DNA of 8,787 bases from DMER64 sp041654355. Its GTDB lineage: Bacteria; Bacteroidota; Bacteroidia; Bacteroidales; UBA932. Every line of letters begins with the position of its first letter. Position 1 is the stretch's first letter. The translations under genes were made by a program, and so were the position numbers. Below the pieces are notes generated by a model. That model searched no databases. It was not told the origin of the DNA and saw only the letters and a list, made by a program, of their open reading frames with translations. Positions 8,068 to 8,787 of the stretch are shown one piece after another. The DNA is taken from positions 1-8,787 of the forward strand of contig JBAZDQ010000055.1 in assembly GCA_041654355.1 (NCBI GenBank), in the 5' to 3' direction.

Positions 8068-8289
8068 ATGAAAACAGTAGCCGAATGCAGTACCCATTTC
8101 CAGGCAGATGTCATCAAAGGGAACCTGGAAAACGAAGGATTTCATCCTGTCGTTTTTGACAACAGCATGAACTCATTCCTCCCCATAAACAAGACAAACG
8201 GACAAAACCTGATCTTTGTCCGCGTGCCCGATGAAGAATACAAACCAGCCATGGAATTCCTTGACTCCCGAAAAGACCAACCTGATTAA
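8068..8289 (+). CDS. Small DUF2007-type protein
   Basis: A 73-residue protein and the only plus-strand gene in the window. It shows the DUF2007 pattern: an N-terminal strand (MKTVAEC), an ADVIKGNLENEGF helix and turn (13-25), a strand FHPVVFD (25-31), a variable loop, then FVRVPDEEYKPAMEFL (50-65) at the end. This family is labelled a putative signal-transducing protein, but no function is proven to my knowledge. There is no signal peptide, membrane segment or cysteine cluster. It has its own divergent promoter region and is not in an operon with its neighbours. Downstream is the structured intergenic region, then a gene on the opposite strand, so the two converge. Coding is supported by the family pattern, although the gene is short. 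Confidence 0.85.
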   Translation: MKTVAECSTHFQADVIKGNLENEGFHPVVFDNSMNSFLPINKTNGQNLIFVRVPDEEYKPAMEFLDSRKDQPD

Positions 8290-8367
8290 GACTTTTTCGC
8301 CATAGCCGGCACTTTATCACTTTATTATTCCGATCTTAAGTTGAAGGAGACAAGCCTGGTCTATTAT

Positions 8368-8443
8368 AGGTCACTGCTTCTCAAGACAAAGGGAGCTTTT
8401 TTTGGATTGCCGAGGCTCCCTTTGTCTTGAGAAGCAGTGACCT
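8368..8443. repeat. Perfect 29-bp inverted repeat with 18-base loop
   Basis: The arm 8368-8396 (beginning AGGTCACTGCTTCTCAAG and ending AAAGGGAGC) is the exact reverse complement of 8415-8443. The 18-base loop begins with seven T residues. The symmetry stops abruptly at both outer ends. As RNA, either strand would fold into a 29-bp perfect hairpin. It lies between convergent genes, which suggests a bidirectional terminator or RNA-processing structure. The T-run lies in the loop and not after the stem, so it is not a canonical terminator. Other possibilities are a mobile-element relic or an assembly foldback. Confidence 0.95.
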
Positions 8444-8451
8444 TACACTTT

Positions 8452-8554
8452 CCGGGAGGTGGTAAGTCACAATTATGTTACATAAATTCACAATGCGTTA
8501 ATAATGTGCGCTTTATAAGTTTATACCCATTTTACTCTACTTACCACCTCCCGG
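8452..8554. repeat. 16-bp inverted repeats flanking a 71-base AT-rich segment
   Basis: CCGGGAGGTGGTAAGT at 8452-8467 is exactly repeated in reverse orientation at 8539-8554. The enclosed 71 bases are clearly AT-rich, unlike the GC-rich arms. The layout resembles a small invertible segment or the ends of a tiny non-autonomous element, but no recombinase or transposase is in the window and no flanking duplication is evident. As RNA it would form a 16-bp stem closing a large loop. The left arm starts 8 bases after the 29-bp foldback ends, so the two elements may be one unit. Confidence 0.93.
8473..8485. other. 13-base dyad TTATGTTACATAA inside the AT-rich segment
   Basis: The sequence is a perfect 6-bp palindrome (TTATGT/ACATAA) around a central T, resembling a protein-binding operator or a very short stem. 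It lies in the loop of the 16-bp inverted repeat. In AT-rich DNA such a dyad can occur by chance, and no promoter with consensus boxes overlaps it. Confidence 0.35.
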
Positions 8555-8587
8555 TCAAGACGCCCTGTCAAATTAAGACAGTCAGTC

Positions 8588-8621
8588 AACCGTTCTAACA
8601 GTTTACCGGTCTTACCGTTCT
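8588..8621. repeat. Three short 9-base direct repeats at the GH2 gene end
   Basis: The plus strand reads AACCGTTCT (8588-8596), TACCGGTCT (8604-8612) and TACCGTTCT (8613-8621). The last two are adjacent and the last touches the GH2 stop codon. The copies differ by one or two bases. This looks like minor local duplication; no function is evident. Confidence 0.45.
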
Positions 8622-8787
8622 CACTTTGTATTGTAAAAGTCTTTCAACACATAAAAAGCAGCTTTCTTGATTCCTTTTTCAGAAACCAGGCCTTTCCGGT
8701 TGAAAAAATCCTGGATATAAGGCAATTGCCTGCGCGGTGAGCGGAAATCCATCAGGATCCATGGCGATGTCCCGGCAAATCCGTCCA
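8621..8787 (-). CDS. C-terminal end of a GH2 beta-glucuronidase/beta-galactosidase-type enzyme (partial)
   Basis: An open minus-strand frame enters from the right edge and ends at the TGA in 8621-8623, giving 54 visible codons. It contains SPWILMDFRSPRR, then LPYIQDFFNRKGLVSEKG and AFYVLKDFYN. This is the hallmark C-terminus of glycoside hydrolase family 2 enzymes of the Bacteroidetes beta-glucuronidase/beta-galactosidase type, where the region closes the catalytic TIM barrel. The catalytic glutamates lie upstream, outside the window, so substrate and activity cannot be judged. A GH2 beta-mannosidase is less likely because of the DFRSPRR...GIQD-like pattern. Confidence 0.88.
   Translation of the reverse strand, partial: DGFAGTSPWILMDFRSPRRQLPYIQDFFNRKGLVSEKGIKKAAFYVLKDFYNTK

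Larger units (their letters stand above)
8290..8620. other. Non-coding convergent intergenic region rich in inverted repeats
   Basis: Between the ends of the convergent DUF2007 and GH2 genes I find no credible coding sequence over 331 bases. From left to right it holds about 78 unremarkable bases, a perfect 29-bp foldback (8368-8443), a 16-bp inverted pair around 71 AT-rich bases (8452-8554), a small 5-bp dyad (CTGTC at 8565-8569, GACAG at 8577-8581), and short direct repeats abutting the GH2 stop. No hairpin here is followed by a T-run on either strand, so no standard intrinsic terminator can be called, although the large foldback may still stop transcription from both sides. Confidence 0.7.

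Noticed and set aside
8114..8320. Minus-strand 68-codon frame over the DUF2007 gene
   Set aside because: It is antisense to the better-supported DUF2007 frame and matches no family.
8397..8403. T7 run as the tail of an intrinsic terminator for the DUF2007 gene
   Set aside because: No stable stem ends just before it; the run lies inside the loop of the 29-bp inverted repeat.
8454..8500. Strong Shine-Dalgarno-like GGGAGGTGG in the repeat arm followed by an ATG mini-frame at 8476
   Set aside because: The spacing to the ATG is too long, the frame is only 8 codons, Bacteroidetes make little use of such sites, and the arm sequence is explained by the inverted repeat.
8468..8538. Invertible promoter driving a neighbouring gene
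   Set aside because: Both neighbouring genes end at this region and neither starts here, and no box pair with correct -33/-7 spacing was found. Inversion itself is still listed as a testable idea.
8290..8620. CRISPR array or tRNA in the gene-free region
   Set aside because: There are no regularly spaced direct repeats with unique spacers, and no cloverleaf or tRNA consensus boxes; the repeats are inverted.

Overview
The window looks like chromosome from a member of the Bacteroidales (Bacteroidetes). The reasons are the single-polypeptide PurL of about 1,230 residues, a RhaD and a GH2 C-terminus that resemble Bacteroides-type sequences, a GH92-family protein, A-rich leaders with weak Shine-Dalgarno sequences, and a promoter box matching the Bacteroidetes -7 consensus TAnnTTTG. 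I cannot place it below order level. No phage, insertion sequence, CRISPR array, tRNA or rRNA is visible.

Layout. Nearly everything is on the minus strand. Reading in the direction of transcription (right to left), the right edge holds the last 54 codons of a GH2 beta-glucuronidase/beta-galactosidase-type enzyme (8621-8787). A 331-base non-coding stretch (8290-8620) follows. It carries two strong inverted repeats: a perfect 29-bp foldback, and a 16-bp pair that encloses a 71-base AT-rich segment. A small DUF2007 gene (8068-8289) is the only plus-strand gene. It diverges from a DUF362/ferredoxin gene (6879-7994) across a 73-base promoter region. The DUF362 gene overlaps, by ATGA, a secreted GH92-like protein (4894-6882) that appears to have lost the family's catalytic residues. 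A new -7 box just after that gene probably starts a second operon: a P-loop nucleotide kinase/NTPase of the NadR/Ttd14-like type (4323-4862), rhamnulose-1-phosphate aldolase rhaD (3557-4318) and purL (1-3544, running off the left edge).

How the genes relate. The second operon mixes a predicted nucleotide-metabolism kinase, a deoxy-sugar aldolase and a purine-synthesis enzyme. The rhamnose isomerase, kinase and transporter are not in the window, so the rhaD placement is unusual. The first operon couples an iron-sulfur protein of unknown function to a predicted exported, probably non-catalytic, glycosidase-fold protein. Neither is an obvious pathway. The most interesting signals are the GH92-like pseudoenzyme coupled to DUF362 and the structured intergenic region at 8368-8554. 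I see no clear evidence of a complete new defence or mobile system.
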